A DNA stretch of 64,000 nt from Thermithiobacillus plumbiphilus (GCF_038070005.1 NZ_JBBPCO010000009.1:1-64000), one strand, 5' to 3'. Shown: positions 34,336 to 42,811, numbered from the stretch's first letter. The notes: a model not told the origin generated them from the letters alone. Numbers and translations: made by a program.

Positions 34336-35095
34336 GCTCAAGGCAGCCCTGCGCGAAGGCGGAACGGCCTTTGGCCTGCTCAATTCCATGCCGGCGCCCT
34401 TGTTGGTCGAGATGCTCGGCTACGCGGGCTATGACTTCGTGATCCTGGACATGGAGCATGTCTGCGTGAATCCGGAGACCATGGAGAACATGATCCGTGC
34501 CGCCGAGTGCGCTGGTATCACACCCTTGGTGCGGGTGCCACACGCCGGGCACGACATGATCCTGCGCGCCCTGGATGCCGGCGCCCAGGGGGTGGTGATC
34601 CCGCATGTGCGCAGTCGCGCCGAGGCCGAACAGGCGGTCCAGGCCAGCCGTTACCATCCATTGGGGATGCGCGGCATCAGCGGGGGCCGCACCACGGGAT
34701 TTGGCACGATTGATCTGCCGACCTACTTTGCGCGCGCCAATGCGGAGATCATGGTGGTCCTCATGATCGAGGATCAGGCGGGGGTGGAGGCGATTGATGA
34801 CATCCTGTCCGTTCAGGGCATCGACATGCTGCTGGAGGGCGCAATCGATCTGTCCCAGTCCTATGGCGTGCCGGGCCAGGCCCAGGACGCGCGGGTACAA
34901 GCGGCAATAGCGCGTGTTGCAAACGCCTGCCGCCGTTTCGATGTGCCCTTCTGCGCCATCCCGCGTCAGCCAGGACAACTGGAACAATGGACGGAGCAGG
35001 GCGTTCGCGCCTTCCTCCTGGGCGATGACCGTGGCGTGGCCTTCCGGGCTTTGAAGGCGCATGTGGCCGGGTTTAGGGATTCGCTTCAAGGATGA
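34319..35095 (+). CDS. HpcH/HpaI-family enzyme, possibly a SbnG-like citrate synthase
   Basis: A 258-residue TIM-barrel protein of the HpcH/HpaI class II aldolase family: GYDFVILDMEHVCVNPETM (catalytic His), PLVRVPHAG, GAQGVVIPHVRS, GMRGISGGRTTGFG, VVLMIEDQAGVEAIDDIL (metal Glu) and GAIDLSQSYG (metal Asp). In staphyloferrin B clusters a member of this family, SbnG, makes citrate from oxaloacetate and acetyl-CoA for the siderophore. Translational overlap (17 bp) with pvsE makes that role likely here, but pyruvate aldolase activity cannot be ruled out from sequence. GAGGAG precedes ATG 34319. Confidence 0.78.
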   Translation: MLQTNRLKAALREGGTAFGLLNSMPAPLLVEMLGYAGYDFVILDMEHVCVNPETMENMIRAAECAGITPLVRVPHAGHDMILRALDAGAQGVVIPHVRSRAEAEQAVQASRYHPLGMRGISGGRTTGFGTIDLPTYFARANAEIMVVLMIEDQAGVEAIDDILSVQGIDMLLEGAIDLSQSYGVPGQAQDARVQAAIARVANACRRFDVPFCAIPRQPGQLEQWTEQGVRAFLLGDDRGVAFRALKAHVAGFRDSLQG

Positions 35096-35192
35096 GTTCG
35101 GCATCGATGAGCGCCAGATCGCCTAGATCTCGATCTTTGATGTATCATGTTTCACTTTTGAGAGTGCTTGGCAAGGCAGGGACGGAGGAGTC

Positions 35193-35855
35193 ATGGAATC
35201 GTCGTACATGCTCGTAAATTTCTTCAACAAGGGTGGGGCCATCATGTGGCCCCTGCTACTGGTATCCACCCTGGCGCTGGCGGTGATCATCGAACGTAGC
35301 TGGTTCTGGTGGAAGACTCTGCGCGCGCGCGAGCCGCAGCGGGTCGAAGAGGCTCTGGCCCAGCTCGAAAAGGGACAGGTGCAGGCCGCCACCAAGACCC
35401 TGGAGGGCTCCGACGATTTCATTGCCCGGGCCCTGCATCATGGCCTGAATCACCACCATGGTTCCCTGCAGGGGGCGCTGCAGACCAGCGCCGGCACCGA
35501 GCTCGAACGCATGGGCCGCTTTCTGCCGGTGCTGGATACCATCGTGACGCTGGCACCGCTGCTGGGACTCCTGGGCACGATCTTCGGCATCATGCACAGT
35601 TTTCAGATGATGGGTGGCAAGGAACTGGTCGAGCCGATGGCCGTGACGGGCGGTATTGCAGAAGCCTTGATTGCGACGGGTTTTGGGCTGGCGATAGCAA
35701 TTCTCAGTCTGATTCCGCTTAACTTCTTTACCACTCGTTTGCACCGGGCCCAGCACCTGCTGGAAACCTTCGCGACGCATGTCGAAGTGCTGTATCAGGG
35801 CCAGCAGGCGCAGAACAGGCCTGCTCAGGTCGCCGCGCGTCAAGGCGTTGTCTGA
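35193..35855 (+). CDS. exbB: ExbB, TonB-complex proton channel subunit
   Basis: A 220-residue MotA/TolQ/ExbB protein with three membrane segments: MWPLLLVSTLALAVIIERS near the N-terminus, then the conserved pair around LPVLDTIVTLAPLLGLLGTI and AVTGGIAEALIATGFGLAIA. With ExbD it turns the proton gradient into force on TonB. First of exbB-exbD-tonB directly downstream of the siderophore genes (97-bp gap), so it is presumably dedicated to this receptor. GGAGGAG lies upstream of the ATG. Confidence 0.9.
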   Translation: MESSYMLVNFFNKGGAIMWPLLLVSTLALAVIIERSWFWWKTLRAREPQRVEEALAQLEKGQVQAATKTLEGSDDFIARALHHGLNHHHGSLQGALQTSAGTELERMGRFLPVLDTIVTLAPLLGLLGTIFGIMHSFQMMGGKELVEPMAVTGGIAEALIATGFGLAIAILSLIPLNFFTTRLHRAQHLLETFATHVEVLYQGQQAQNRPAQVAARQGVV

Positions 35856-35862
35856 GGTCGTC

Positions 35863-36282
35863 ATGAAGCTCTCCACACCTTACCCACCGAAAAAGCCGCG
35901 CATCGAACTCATTCCGCTGATCGATGTAATGTTCTTTCTGCTAGCGTCATTCATCTTCGTGTCCCTGAGCATGGTTCAGCACAAGGGCATCCGGGTGGAC
36001 GTGCCGCAGGCGGCCACCGGCCAGCCGGACCGGCAGGAGTACTACGCCGTCACCATCACCAAGGATGGCAAGCTCTACGCCAACAAACGGCTGGTGACCC
36101 AGGCGGAACTGGTCCAGGAATTGGGCAAGCTGAGCAGGCAGCCGGATGCCCCGCGGGTGTACATCAATGCGGATAAAAGCGTGCCCCATGGCGAGGTCAT
36201 CATGGTGATGGATCTGGCGCGCGAGGCCGGGATCGAGAAGGTGGCTTTCGAAACCAAGCCGCGGAGTCCGGTAGCGCCATGA
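35863..36282 (+). CDS. exbD: ExbD, TonB-complex proton channel subunit
   Basis: A 139-residue protein with the single N-terminal helix of ExbD/TolR: IELIPLIDVMFFLLASFIFV, including the proton-carrying Asp. A periplasmic domain follows (PRVYINADKSVPHGEVIMVM, the typical ExbD block). The start at 35863 has TGAGG, which also contains the exbB stop, so the two genes are coupled. The stop overlaps tonB on ATGA. Confidence 0.92.
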   Translation: MKLSTPYPPKKPRIELIPLIDVMFFLLASFIFVSLSMVQHKGIRVDVPQAATGQPDRQEYYAVTITKDGKLYANKRLVTQAELVQELGKLSRQPDAPRVYINADKSVPHGEVIMVMDLAREAGIEKVAFETKPRSPVAP

Positions 36283-37022
36283 CTGCCGGCAATCTCCCGC
36301 GAGCATCCTGGCAGGGCCTGGGACTGGCCCTGATAATTGCCCTGGGTCTGCAGGCGGCGCTGGCCTTTTCATTGCATCAGTCCAGTCAGCCAGAGCGCTT
36401 GACCATCCCCCAGGAACCCATCGAGGTGGAACTGCTGACGCCGCCCGTGGCGCCATCGCCGGCCCCCCGCCAGCCAAGTCCGCCAGCACCACCCAAGGCC
36501 GCGGAGCCGACGCCTCCCAAGCCGGAGCCGAAACCCACGCCCAAGCCTGAACGCAAAGTCGCACCCAAGCCCGAGCCGAAACCTGCCGTAAAGCCGGCGG
36601 AGCCCGAGCCAAACCCAGAGCCAGTCACTCAGCCGGCACCCACACCAGCCCCGCCCATGGCGAGGCCTGCTCCGCCAGCATCCGCTTCCGTGGCCAGCCC
36701 GGCCCCGCCAAGCCCCGCGCCAGCCCGGCCCAGCGGGAGTGCGACCGTGGGTGCCAAGCCCGACTATCTCAGTAATCCCGCACCTGAATATCCGATGTTG
36801 GCGCGCCGGCGGGGCTGGAGCGGCACGGTATTGCTGAAGGTGCGGGTTTCGGCCAGTGGCTCGCCGCGTGAGATTCGTCTCCTGAAGGGCACGGGCCACG
36901 AGATTCTGGACACGGCGGCACAGGAAGCCGTGCAGGGCTGGCGCTTCGTAGCAGCCAAGAGAAATGGCGAGCCCGTTGAATCCTGGGTCGAGGTCCCGGT
37001 GCGTTTCGAGCTGAAGTCCTGA
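36279..37022 (+). CDS. tonB: TonB energy transducer
   Basis: A 247-residue protein: N-terminal membrane anchor LGLALIIALGLQAALAFSLH (ExbBD contact), then a long Pro/Lys/Glu-rich spacer of KPEPKP-type repeats (residues ~60–145), then a C-terminal TonB domain with NPAPEYPMLARRRGWSGTVL and VQGWRFVAAKRNGEP. It carries energy from ExbBD to the outer-membrane receptor plug. Last of the exbB-exbD-tonB unit, followed after 9 bp by the PepSY gene. Confidence 0.93.
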   Translation: MTAGNLPRASWQGLGLALIIALGLQAALAFSLHQSSQPERLTIPQEPIEVELLTPPVAPSPAPRQPSPPAPPKAAEPTPPKPEPKPTPKPERKVAPKPEPKPAVKPAEPEPNPEPVTQPAPTPAPPMARPAPPASASVASPAPPSPAPARPSGSATVGAKPDYLSNPAPEYPMLARRRGWSGTVLLKVRVSASGSPREIRLLKGTGHEILDTAAQEAVQGWRFVAAKRNGEPVESWVEVPVRFELKS

Positions 37023-37031
37023 CGCAAAGCC

Positions 37032-38027
37032 ATGTCGAAACGCCAGTTCTGGGTCAAGACCCACATCTACATTGGTACGTTGCTGATCGTGCCGCTGCTA
37101 GTCATTGCGCTGACCGGCATCCTGCTCGGCTTTTACGATCAGCTTCGTTATGGTCAGGCACCTTACCGGCTGGGCCAGCCCGCCGCGCAGACACTTGCCC
37201 CTTCACAACTTGCAGCCAGGGTGCAGGCCGCTTATCCGGATGCAAGGCTTGAGATCCTGTATCTGCCCACTGCGCCCGAACGGGCGGCGCGAGCGAAGCT
37301 GGCCGGGGAGGGCGGGTCGCGCATGGCCTTTCTCGACCCGGCAACAGGCCAGACGCTTGCTCTGAAGCCGGCTGGTCAAGAGGACTGGCTGGACTTTCTC
37401 TACCACCTACATCGCGGCAAGCCGCTGGGGCTGACCGGCCAGATCATCGCCAGCGCCACCGGGGCTTTCATTCTCCTGCTCTGGCTGGTCGGGCTCTGGC
37501 TTTGGTGGCCACGTCGCGGTCGTCCACGGCCATGGGGAGACCGGGATGCGCGCACCAAGGCGATCAGCCTGCACCGCTGGCTGGGACTCTGGGCCGGTGG
37601 CCTGTTCGCCAGCCTGGCTGTGGTGGGCGCCTTGCTGAATTTCGCTGGCCCCTTGATCGATCGCTTCGATCCGGCGCCCAAGGTGGCCGTCGGGAATGGC
37701 ACATCGGCAGCGTACCCCCTCAACAGCCTGGTGGCCATCGCCCGGCATGGCTATCCACAGGCAGCCCTGGAACGCATCTACTTTGCCAAAAATACTGATG
37801 CCGTCATGCGTTTTCGCTTCCGTGATGGCGGCTGGGTGTTTCTGGATGGCATTACAGGCGAAGTGCTGAAGCGCAAAACTCCCACCTCTCATTGGACCAA
37901 TCTGCTGTTTCCCTTGCACAGTGGCCGGATCTTTGGCAGTTTTGGCCCCATGTTCATGAGCTTTCTTGCGCTCGCGTTGCTGACCATGAGCCTGAGTGGC
38001 TTGTACTACTGGCGGGCACGATCTTAG
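37032..38027 (+). CDS. PepSY-domain membrane protein, probable ferric-siderophore reductase
   Basis: A 331-residue inner-membrane protein of the PepSY-associated TM family with four membrane helices: near residue 10 (IYIGTLLIVPLLVIALTGIL), ~140 (AFILLLWLVGLWLWW), ~185 and ~310. Conserved His residues fit heme-type ligands (KTHIYIG, LHRGKPLG, ISLHRWLG, LFPLHSGRI). Members such as FoxB/FpvG-like proteins are linked to reduction and release of iron from siderophores in the periplasm. Position 9 bp after tonB in the iron island supports that role; direct proof is absent. Confidence 0.8.
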   Translation: MSKRQFWVKTHIYIGTLLIVPLLVIALTGILLGFYDQLRYGQAPYRLGQPAAQTLAPSQLAARVQAAYPDARLEILYLPTAPERAARAKLAGEGGSRMAFLDPATGQTLALKPAGQEDWLDFLYHLHRGKPLGLTGQIIASATGAFILLLWLVGLWLWWPRRGRPRPWGDRDARTKAISLHRWLGLWAGGLFASLAVVGALLNFAGPLIDRFDPAPKVAVGNGTSAAYPLNSLVAIARHGYPQAALERIYFAKNTDAVMRFRFRDGGWVFLDGITGEVLKRKTPTSHWTNLLFPLHSGRIFGSFGPMFMSFLALALLTMSLSGLYYWRARS

Positions 38028-38074
38028 GGCAGTTTGGGTAAGGCGGAATGCCCTATGCCAGGCATTCGCGGGAA

Positions 38075-38150
38075 TGGCGCCCCGAGCACGAATCGAACGT
38101 GCGACCTACCGCTTAGGAGGCGGTTGCTCTATCCACTGAGCTACCGGGGC
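38075..38150 (-). tRNA. tRNA-Arg (anticodon CCT)
   Basis: A 76-nt cloverleaf on the minus strand. Acceptor GCCCCGG with TCGGGGC; anticodon stem ACCGC/GCGGT around CTCCTAA, anticodon CCT (codon AGG); T arm around GTTCGATTC; encoded CCA with discriminator G. It lies between the convergent ends of the PepSY and exchanger-like genes' region. Confidence 0.95.
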
Positions 38151-38189
38151 GTGCGGCAATATTAGCAGGAAAACCGGCCTTGCGGCCAG

Positions 38190-39194
38190 TTACTGGACCA
38201 GCACTGAAAAGTAGGCGACATAACAAAGGCCGTTGAACACCAGATGATAAGGGCGTAGGGTGCCACGCCGATGCATGATGAAGAGCCAGATGCTCGCCAG
38301 CAATGTCAGGCCCGCGCCCAGCAGTACGTCAGGGGACGGCTGCCAGGGGGTGAGCATGATGCCCATCGCCGGCAGAATCGAGCCCTGGAATACCATGGCA
38401 CCAGTGATGTTACCAAAGGCCAGGGTGTCCTTGCCGCGGCGGATCCAGAGAATGCTGTTGACCTTCTCGGGCAGTTCGGTGGCGACTGGAATGATCAGCA
38501 GCGACAATGCCAAGGCAGAGAGTCCAAACAGCACGGAAATGTGCTCGATGCCCGATACGAAGCCGTGCGCGCCGCCAATGATCAGGCCAAAGCCCAGCAG
38601 CAGTTGCAGGATGATGACCGGCATGTTCTCGGGCAGGCGAACCTTGTTCAGGAACAGGGGTTTCCCGGCTTCCGTGCCGTGCCCTTCCTCAACCAGGGAA
38701 GCCGAAGCGCGCAAGGTGAGCATGATATAGAAGAAGTACATGAGGATCAGGCTGATGCCGATGCTTCCGCGGATCAGCTTTTGTTCAAAGGGGATGAACA
38801 TGGCGGCTGTCCCCAGCGAAAAGGCGGCCAGGAACCAGGTCAGATCCCGCTGAAAGCCGGTAGGTTCCGGCTTGAACGACCCGTTCCAGCCGCGCTTGCG
38901 GGCTGCGAAGTAGGCCATCAGGAACAAGGAGAGCGTGGACAGCATCATGGGCGCACCGAGGATGGCGCCGACGCCGACTTCCTCGCCCACCCGCGGATCG
39001 CTTGCCGCACCCCCGAGCACAGCAATGATCGGCACCATGGCTTCCGGGAGGGCGGTGCCCACCGCCGCGAACAAGGACCCGGTAACGCCCTCGGAAATTT
39101 TCAGGCGCTCGCCGAGATGTTCCAGGGCGTTGGTGAATGCTTCAGCGCCCAGCAGGATCACGATCAGTGATATGAAGAGTGTGAGGAAGTCCAT
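38190..39194 (-). CDS. CaCA-family sodium/calcium exchanger-like membrane protein
   Basis: A 334-residue protein with about ten hydrophobic segments and two copies of the alpha-repeat characteristic of Ca2+/cation antiporters: GSLFAAVGTALPEAMVPIIA in the first half and SLLIIPVATELPEKVNSILW in the second, each with a conserved acidic residue (PE). The ion is not determined by sequence. Encoded alone on the minus strand between two tRNA genes and separated from the upstream tRNA-Ala by a strong terminator. Confidence 0.85.
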   Translation of the reverse strand: MDFLTLFISLIVILLGAEAFTNALEHLGERLKISEGVTGSLFAAVGTALPEAMVPIIAVLGGAASDPRVGEEVGVGAILGAPMMLSTLSLFLMAYFAARKRGWNGSFKPEPTGFQRDLTWFLAAFSLGTAAMFIPFEQKLIRGSIGISLILMYFFYIMLTLRASASLVEEGHGTEAGKPLFLNKVRLPENMPVIILQLLLGFGLIIGGAHGFVSGIEHISVLFGLSALALSLLIIPVATELPEKVNSILWIRRGKDTLAFGNITGAMVFQGSILPAMGIMLTPWQPSPDVLLGAGLTLLASIWLFIMHRRGTLRPYHLVFNGLCYVAYFSVLVQ

Positions 39195-39232
39195 GAAAAC
39201 CCCGATTGTGCTGGATCTGCTGACATGAAAAC

Positions 39233-39257
39233 GGGGTAGAATCTTGGATTCTACCCC
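39233..39257 (-). terminator. Terminator after tRNA-Ala
   Basis: A perfect 11-bp stem GGGGTAGAATC / GATTCTACCCC with a 3-base loop. Read on the minus strand it is followed by GTTTTC and lies 8 bp after the tRNA-Ala 3' end. Confidence 0.8.
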
Positions 39258-39265
39258 GAGCTATC

Positions 39266-39341
<76 letters not shown>

Positions 39342-39390
39342 GTGAACCCGCATAGAATACTTGGATTGCCGGGGGGGTGCAAGAACCTTC

Positions 39391-39419
39391 TTGACAAAAG
39401 CCGGCTGCACTTTGTAGTT
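39391..39419 (+). promoter_or_regulatory. Possible promoter of the zinc locus
   Basis: A perfect -35 TTGACA (39391–39396), 17-bp spacer and a weak -10 GTAGTT (39414–39419). It would start transcription at or just before ATG 39427, so the first gene may be leaderless. No recognisable Zur palindrome was found around it. Confidence 0.4.
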
Positions 39420-39426
39420 TCCCTTC

Positions 39427-39753
39427 ATGATCCCTGTTCCCGGCAAGAACACCCCAGGCAACTGGCGCCTGTTATGGCTCCAGCTGGTCCTGCTGTGCTT
39501 TCTGGGTTTTTACTCCCTGGGCTCCCTGCCGCATCAGCATGAAGGCCTGACGGGCGATCTGGATTGCCCAAGCTGTCACGTGGCAGGCCATTCCTCGCTG
39601 GATGTCCCGAGTCATGGGCCCAGTGTCCCAGGGCCGGACCTTCTGTTTCTCCTGCTTTCAGGCCCTTTGTATGCGGCCATCCCCTATATTCGCAGGCGTT
39701 ACCACCTGCCCCCCCTGCGCGGCCCGCCCTTACTCTCCAGAATGCCTTGCTGA
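39427..39753 (+). CDS. Small membrane protein with CPSCH motif, DUF2946-like
   Basis: A 108-residue protein: an N-terminal hydrophobic helix (LLWLQLVLLCFLGFYSLG), then HQHEG and DCPSCHVAGHSS, a second hydrophobic segment (LLFLLLSGPLYAAIPY) and a PPLRGPP tail. The His/Cys cluster followed by an RGPP ending recalls DUF2946-type proteins often found with metal transport genes. Possible metal-binding accessory for the outer-membrane protein downstream; function is inferred only. No Shine-Dalgarno before ATG 39427. Confidence 0.6.
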   Translation: MIPVPGKNTPGNWRLLWLQLVLLCFLGFYSLGSLPHQHEGLTGDLDCPSCHVAGHSSLDVPSHGPSVPGPDLLFLLLSGPLYAAIPYIRRRYHLPPLRGPPLLSRMPC

Positions 39754-39809
39754 ACAGTTCCGGCCGAAGCCTCTGCTTGCGGCCATCACTGCATTTCCAG
39801 GAGAGAAAC

Positions 39810-41348
39810 ATGCAATTCAAATTGCTTGCCGGGGCCGCTGCGCTGTCCCTGCATACCCCTTTATTGCTGGCTGACGATAGCGCCAGCCTGCAAAAACTGA
39901 TCGAACAGGTGCAAAAGCTCGAAGCCCGGAGCGCACGACAGGAAGCTGAGATCAATCGACTACGCACCGAGTTGTCAGCTCGTCCGGCCAGTGCACCTCA
40001 AACCCAACAAGAGCCCGTCAGCTCGCCACAAACAGGCTCCTTCGACCAGTCTACCCAGACCCCTGCTTCAATACCCGCCGCTGACCCTGCGACTGTCTCG
40101 CAATCCGCAACGGGACCCCTGGATGCTCCCGGGCTGCAACCGTTGAACCTGCCCGGCCTTGGCCAGACGGGTACGACCACTGCCGCTACGGCCTTCAATC
40201 CGGCCCTCTCTGTCATTCTGGATGGGGTGTACTACCACGATGACCGCCAGGGTGGCGTAAGTGATCGGCTCGCCGAGAGCCTGGGCTTTGGCGCGGGCAC
40301 TTCGGAAGGCCACGCCCATGGTGGCGAACTCAAGCAGGGTTTCAATCTGCGCGAGACCGAACTGGCTTTTTCCGCATCTGTTGATCCCTATCTGGACGCG
40401 CTGGCGATTCTGGCCGTGGGTGAAGAAGGGCTTGAAGTGGAAGAGGCCTATGGCCGCACCCGGTCGCTTCCCTGGGGGCTGCAGCTCAAATTCGGCCGCT
40501 TTTTCAGTGACATTGGCTACATGAACCGTCAGCACCCGCATCAGTGGGACTTCGTCGATCAGGCCCTGCCTTACCAACTCCTGTTCGGTGGTTCCTTGCG
40601 GGAAACCGGCCTGCAACTGTCCTGGCTGCCAGCCTGGCCTTTCTATGCCCGCTTTGGCGTGGAAGCCCTGCAGGGGGAAAACAATGGCGTCGCCAGTTAT
40701 CTCGGGCCGGATGAGGACCACCCCGCTTTTTCTGATAAGGCCGGACCACGTCTCTTTACCGCCTTTGCGAAATTCTCGCCGGACCTGGGCTACAGTCATG
40801 CCTTGCAGGCCGGAGTCTTTGGAGGGCGCGCCCTGAAGCATCAGGAGTTCCAGCCAGGTGCAACCGACGATGAAGCGCTGGATGGCGACAGCTGGTTTGC
40901 CGGTACCGACTGGGTCTACAAGTACGACGATCCGCGAGCCTTCGGGCAGGGCGATATCACCCTCCAGGGTGAGTACATCTATCGGCGCAAGGACCTGCGG
41001 GTGGTCGATAGCACGGACCTGGCGCGGCTTGGCCTGGGGCATGAAGCGGCCCAGGATGGCCTGTATGTACAGGGCGTTTACGGCTTTGCGCCACGCTGGA
41101 CCACGGGGCTGCGCTTTGATACCGCCGGCTTGATCAACCAAGTCAATGAAACGGGTCCAGGTGAGCAGAGTCTGGCCTCGATCCAGCGTTACACAGCCAA
41201 CCTGACCTGGAATCCGACCGAATTCTCCCGCCTGCGCCTGCAATACAACATCGGCAGATTACCGCTGGATGGCAGCAAGGAAAGCTTCAATCAGGTCTAT
41301 CTCCAGTACCAGTTTTCGCTTGGCGCTCACGGCGCCCACGCCTTCTAG
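39810..41348 (+). CDS. Outer-membrane beta-barrel protein of a metal-uptake locus
   Basis: A 512-residue protein with a signal peptide (to ~LLLADD), a heptad-like coiled-coil ~residues 27–60 (LQKLIEQVQKLEARSARQEA), a Ser/Thr/Pro-rich linker to ~135, and a porin-like barrel ending in Phe (QYQFSLGAHGAHAF). His-containing segments GTSEGHAHGG and the C-terminal HGAHAF are suggestive of zinc. No TonB box or plug domain is visible, so it is not a standard TonB receptor. AGGAGAG precedes ATG 39810. It lies 9 bp before the znuA-like gene, which argues for zinc/metal passage through the outer membrane. Confidence 0.7.
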   Translation: MQFKLLAGAAALSLHTPLLLADDSASLQKLIEQVQKLEARSARQEAEINRLRTELSARPASAPQTQQEPVSSPQTGSFDQSTQTPASIPAADPATVSQSATGPLDAPGLQPLNLPGLGQTGTTTAATAFNPALSVILDGVYYHDDRQGGVSDRLAESLGFGAGTSEGHAHGGELKQGFNLRETELAFSASVDPYLDALAILAVGEEGLEVEEAYGRTRSLPWGLQLKFGRFFSDIGYMNRQHPHQWDFVDQALPYQLLFGGSLRETGLQLSWLPAWPFYARFGVEALQGENNGVASYLGPDEDHPAFSDKAGPRLFTAFAKFSPDLGYSHALQAGVFGGRALKHQEFQPGATDDEALDGDSWFAGTDWVYKYDDPRAFGQGDITLQGEYIYRRKDLRVVDSTDLARLGLGHEAAQDGLYVQGVYGFAPRWTTGLRFDTAGLINQVNETGPGEQSLASIQRYTANLTWNPTEFSRLRLQYNIGRLPLDGSKESFNQVYLQYQFSLGAHGAHAF

Positions 41349-41357
41349 GAGGGCCTC

Positions 41358-42242
41358 ATGTACAAATTGCTGCTTGCTTTTCTCCTTGCCGTATTTGTTG
41401 CACCGGCGCAGGCCGCCATCAATGTCGTTGCCACCACGTCCAGCATGGGTATGCTCGCGCGCACGGTCGGCGGTGATGCGGTGAAGGTCACGGTGCTGGC
41501 ACCGCCAGACCGTGATGCCCACTATCTGCAGGCCAAGCCCAGCATGATGCTGGCGCTGCGTCGCGCCGATCTGCTGATGGCTGTGGGTGCGGATCTCGAG
41601 ATCGGCTGGCTGCCGGCCGCGCTGCAGAGCGCGGGCAACCCCCGCGTGCTGCCGGGCAAGCCGGGCTACTTTGAGGCTGCCTCACAGGTATCCCTGATCG
41701 AAAAGGGGGAGGCGGCGGATCGGGCGCGTGGCGACGTGCACCCCATGGGTAATCCACATGTCTATCTCGACCCGCAGCGCATGGCAACCATCGGCAAGGC
41801 CCTGGCCCAGCGCCTCAGCGCAGTGGATCCGGAGCAGGCGGCTACATTCCAGCGCAATGCCCAGGCTTTCGCCGGCCAGGTCGCGGCCCATCTGCCCCAG
41901 TGGCGAGACAAGTCGCGTGGGGTCAAGGGTGTGGTGCTAAACCATAAGGACGGCAACTACCTGATGACCCTGCTAGGGGTGCCGGTGCTTGGCTATGTCG
42001 AGCCCTTGCCAGGCATTCCCCCGAGTGCGCAGTACCTGAGCAGTCTGGTCGGCAGGCTCAAGGGGCGCCAGGGCGTGATCCTGTATACGGTGTTCCAGCC
42101 TGCTCAGGGGCCGAACTTTCTTGCCCAGCGGCTTGGCTGGAAAGCTTTTCGCCTGCCTCTTGAACCTGCGCTGGACGCCGATGCCAAGGCCTATTTCGCC
42201 CTGATCGATCAGTGGGTGAATGCCGTGGCCCAGGCGCGTTGA
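41358..42242 (+). CDS. znuA: Zinc/manganese-type ABC transporter substrate-binding protein
   Basis: A 294-residue cluster A-I periplasmic binding protein with signal peptide MYKLLLAFLLAVFVAPAQA. Metal-ligand positions: His in DAHYLQAKPSM, His in GNPHVYLDP, and His in VLNHKDGNYL; the third ligand being His rather than Glu favours zinc over manganese. The acidic His-rich loop of E. coli ZnuA is absent. TGATG overlap with the ATPase gene downstream. Metal specificity remains an inference. Confidence 0.82.
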   Translation: MYKLLLAFLLAVFVAPAQAAINVVATTSSMGMLARTVGGDAVKVTVLAPPDRDAHYLQAKPSMMLALRRADLLMAVGADLEIGWLPAALQSAGNPRVLPGKPGYFEAASQVSLIEKGEAADRARGDVHPMGNPHVYLDPQRMATIGKALAQRLSAVDPEQAATFQRNAQAFAGQVAAHLPQWRDKSRGVKGVVLNHKDGNYLMTLLGVPVLGYVEPLPGIPPSAQYLSSLVGRLKGRQGVILYTVFQPAQGPNFLAQRLGWKAFRLPLEPALDADAKAYFALIDQWVNAVAQAR

Positions 42243-42811
42243 TGGACGCCCTCATCGAGCTCAATGAGGTGGTGGCGGGTTATGCTGTCCCCGTCATCGG
42301 GCCTGTCTCGCTGACTGTGCGGGCTGGCGAGATAGTGGGCATTCAGGGTCCCAATGGCATCGGCAAGTCCACGCTGCTGCGGGCGATCACCGGCGTATCG
42401 CGCGTATTTCAAGGCGAGATTCGCCGCCAGCCCGGCCTGCAAGTGGCGCATCAGCGCCAGCGCCCGGTACGCATCTCGCCCATGCCCCTGCTCGGGCGCG
42501 AGTTGCTGAAGCTGACCGGGGCGGATCATTCGGCGCCCCCGGATCGGCTTGCGCACCTGCTCGACAATCGGCTCGATCGGCTGAGCGGCGGCCAGTTGCA
42601 ACTGCTGCAAATCTGGGCCTGCCTCGGTGGGCGAGCCCAACTCATCCTGCTCGACGAGCCGACCAACAACCTTGATCCCGGCAGTGTCGACACGCTGATC
42701 CATCTCTTGATGGAGCGGGATCGATCGCGCGCCGTGCTGCTGGTGAGCCATGAAGCGGATTTCGTCGGGCGTGTCTGCAACCGGGTGGTGGAGGTGCAGG
42801 CATGGCGCTAG
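42242..42811 (+). CDS. znuC: Metal ABC transporter ATP-binding protein (compact)
   Basis: A 189-residue ABC ATPase: Walker A GPNGIGKSTLLRAI, signature RLSGGQLQLLQIW, Walker B LILLDEPTNNLDPG, switch His in LLVSHEADFVG. At 189 residues it is about 60 shorter than typical ZnuC/MntB, with a shortened helical domain and C-terminus, but all catalytic motifs are intact. Starts on the znuA stop (TGATG) and overlaps the permease by 10 bp. Confidence 0.85.
   Translation: MDALIELNEVVAGYAVPVIGPVSLTVRAGEIVGIQGPNGIGKSTLLRAITGVSRVFQGEIRRQPGLQVAHQRQRPVRISPMPLLGRELLKLTGADHSAPPDRLAHLLDNRLDRLSGGQLQLLQIWACLGGRAQLILLDEPTNNLDPGSVDTLIHLLMERDRSRAVLLVSHEADFVGRVCNRVVEVQAWR

Noticed and set aside
27097-35095. Staphyloferrin B or achromobactin cluster
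   Set aside because: No SbnA/SbnB pair for diaminopropionate and only two NIS synthetases; an ATP-grasp enzyme is present instead. The pvsABCDE order fits better.
36480-36720. Tandem DNA repeat in tonB
   Set aside because: The repetitiveness comes from the Pro-Lys-Glu spacer typical of TonB, not from a mobile or CRISPR repeat.
38046-38067. GAATGCC/GGCATTC hairpin between PepSY gene and tRNA-Arg as a terminator
   Set aside because: Seven-bp stem exists but neither strand has a T-tract after it; could be a weak terminator or processing signal only.
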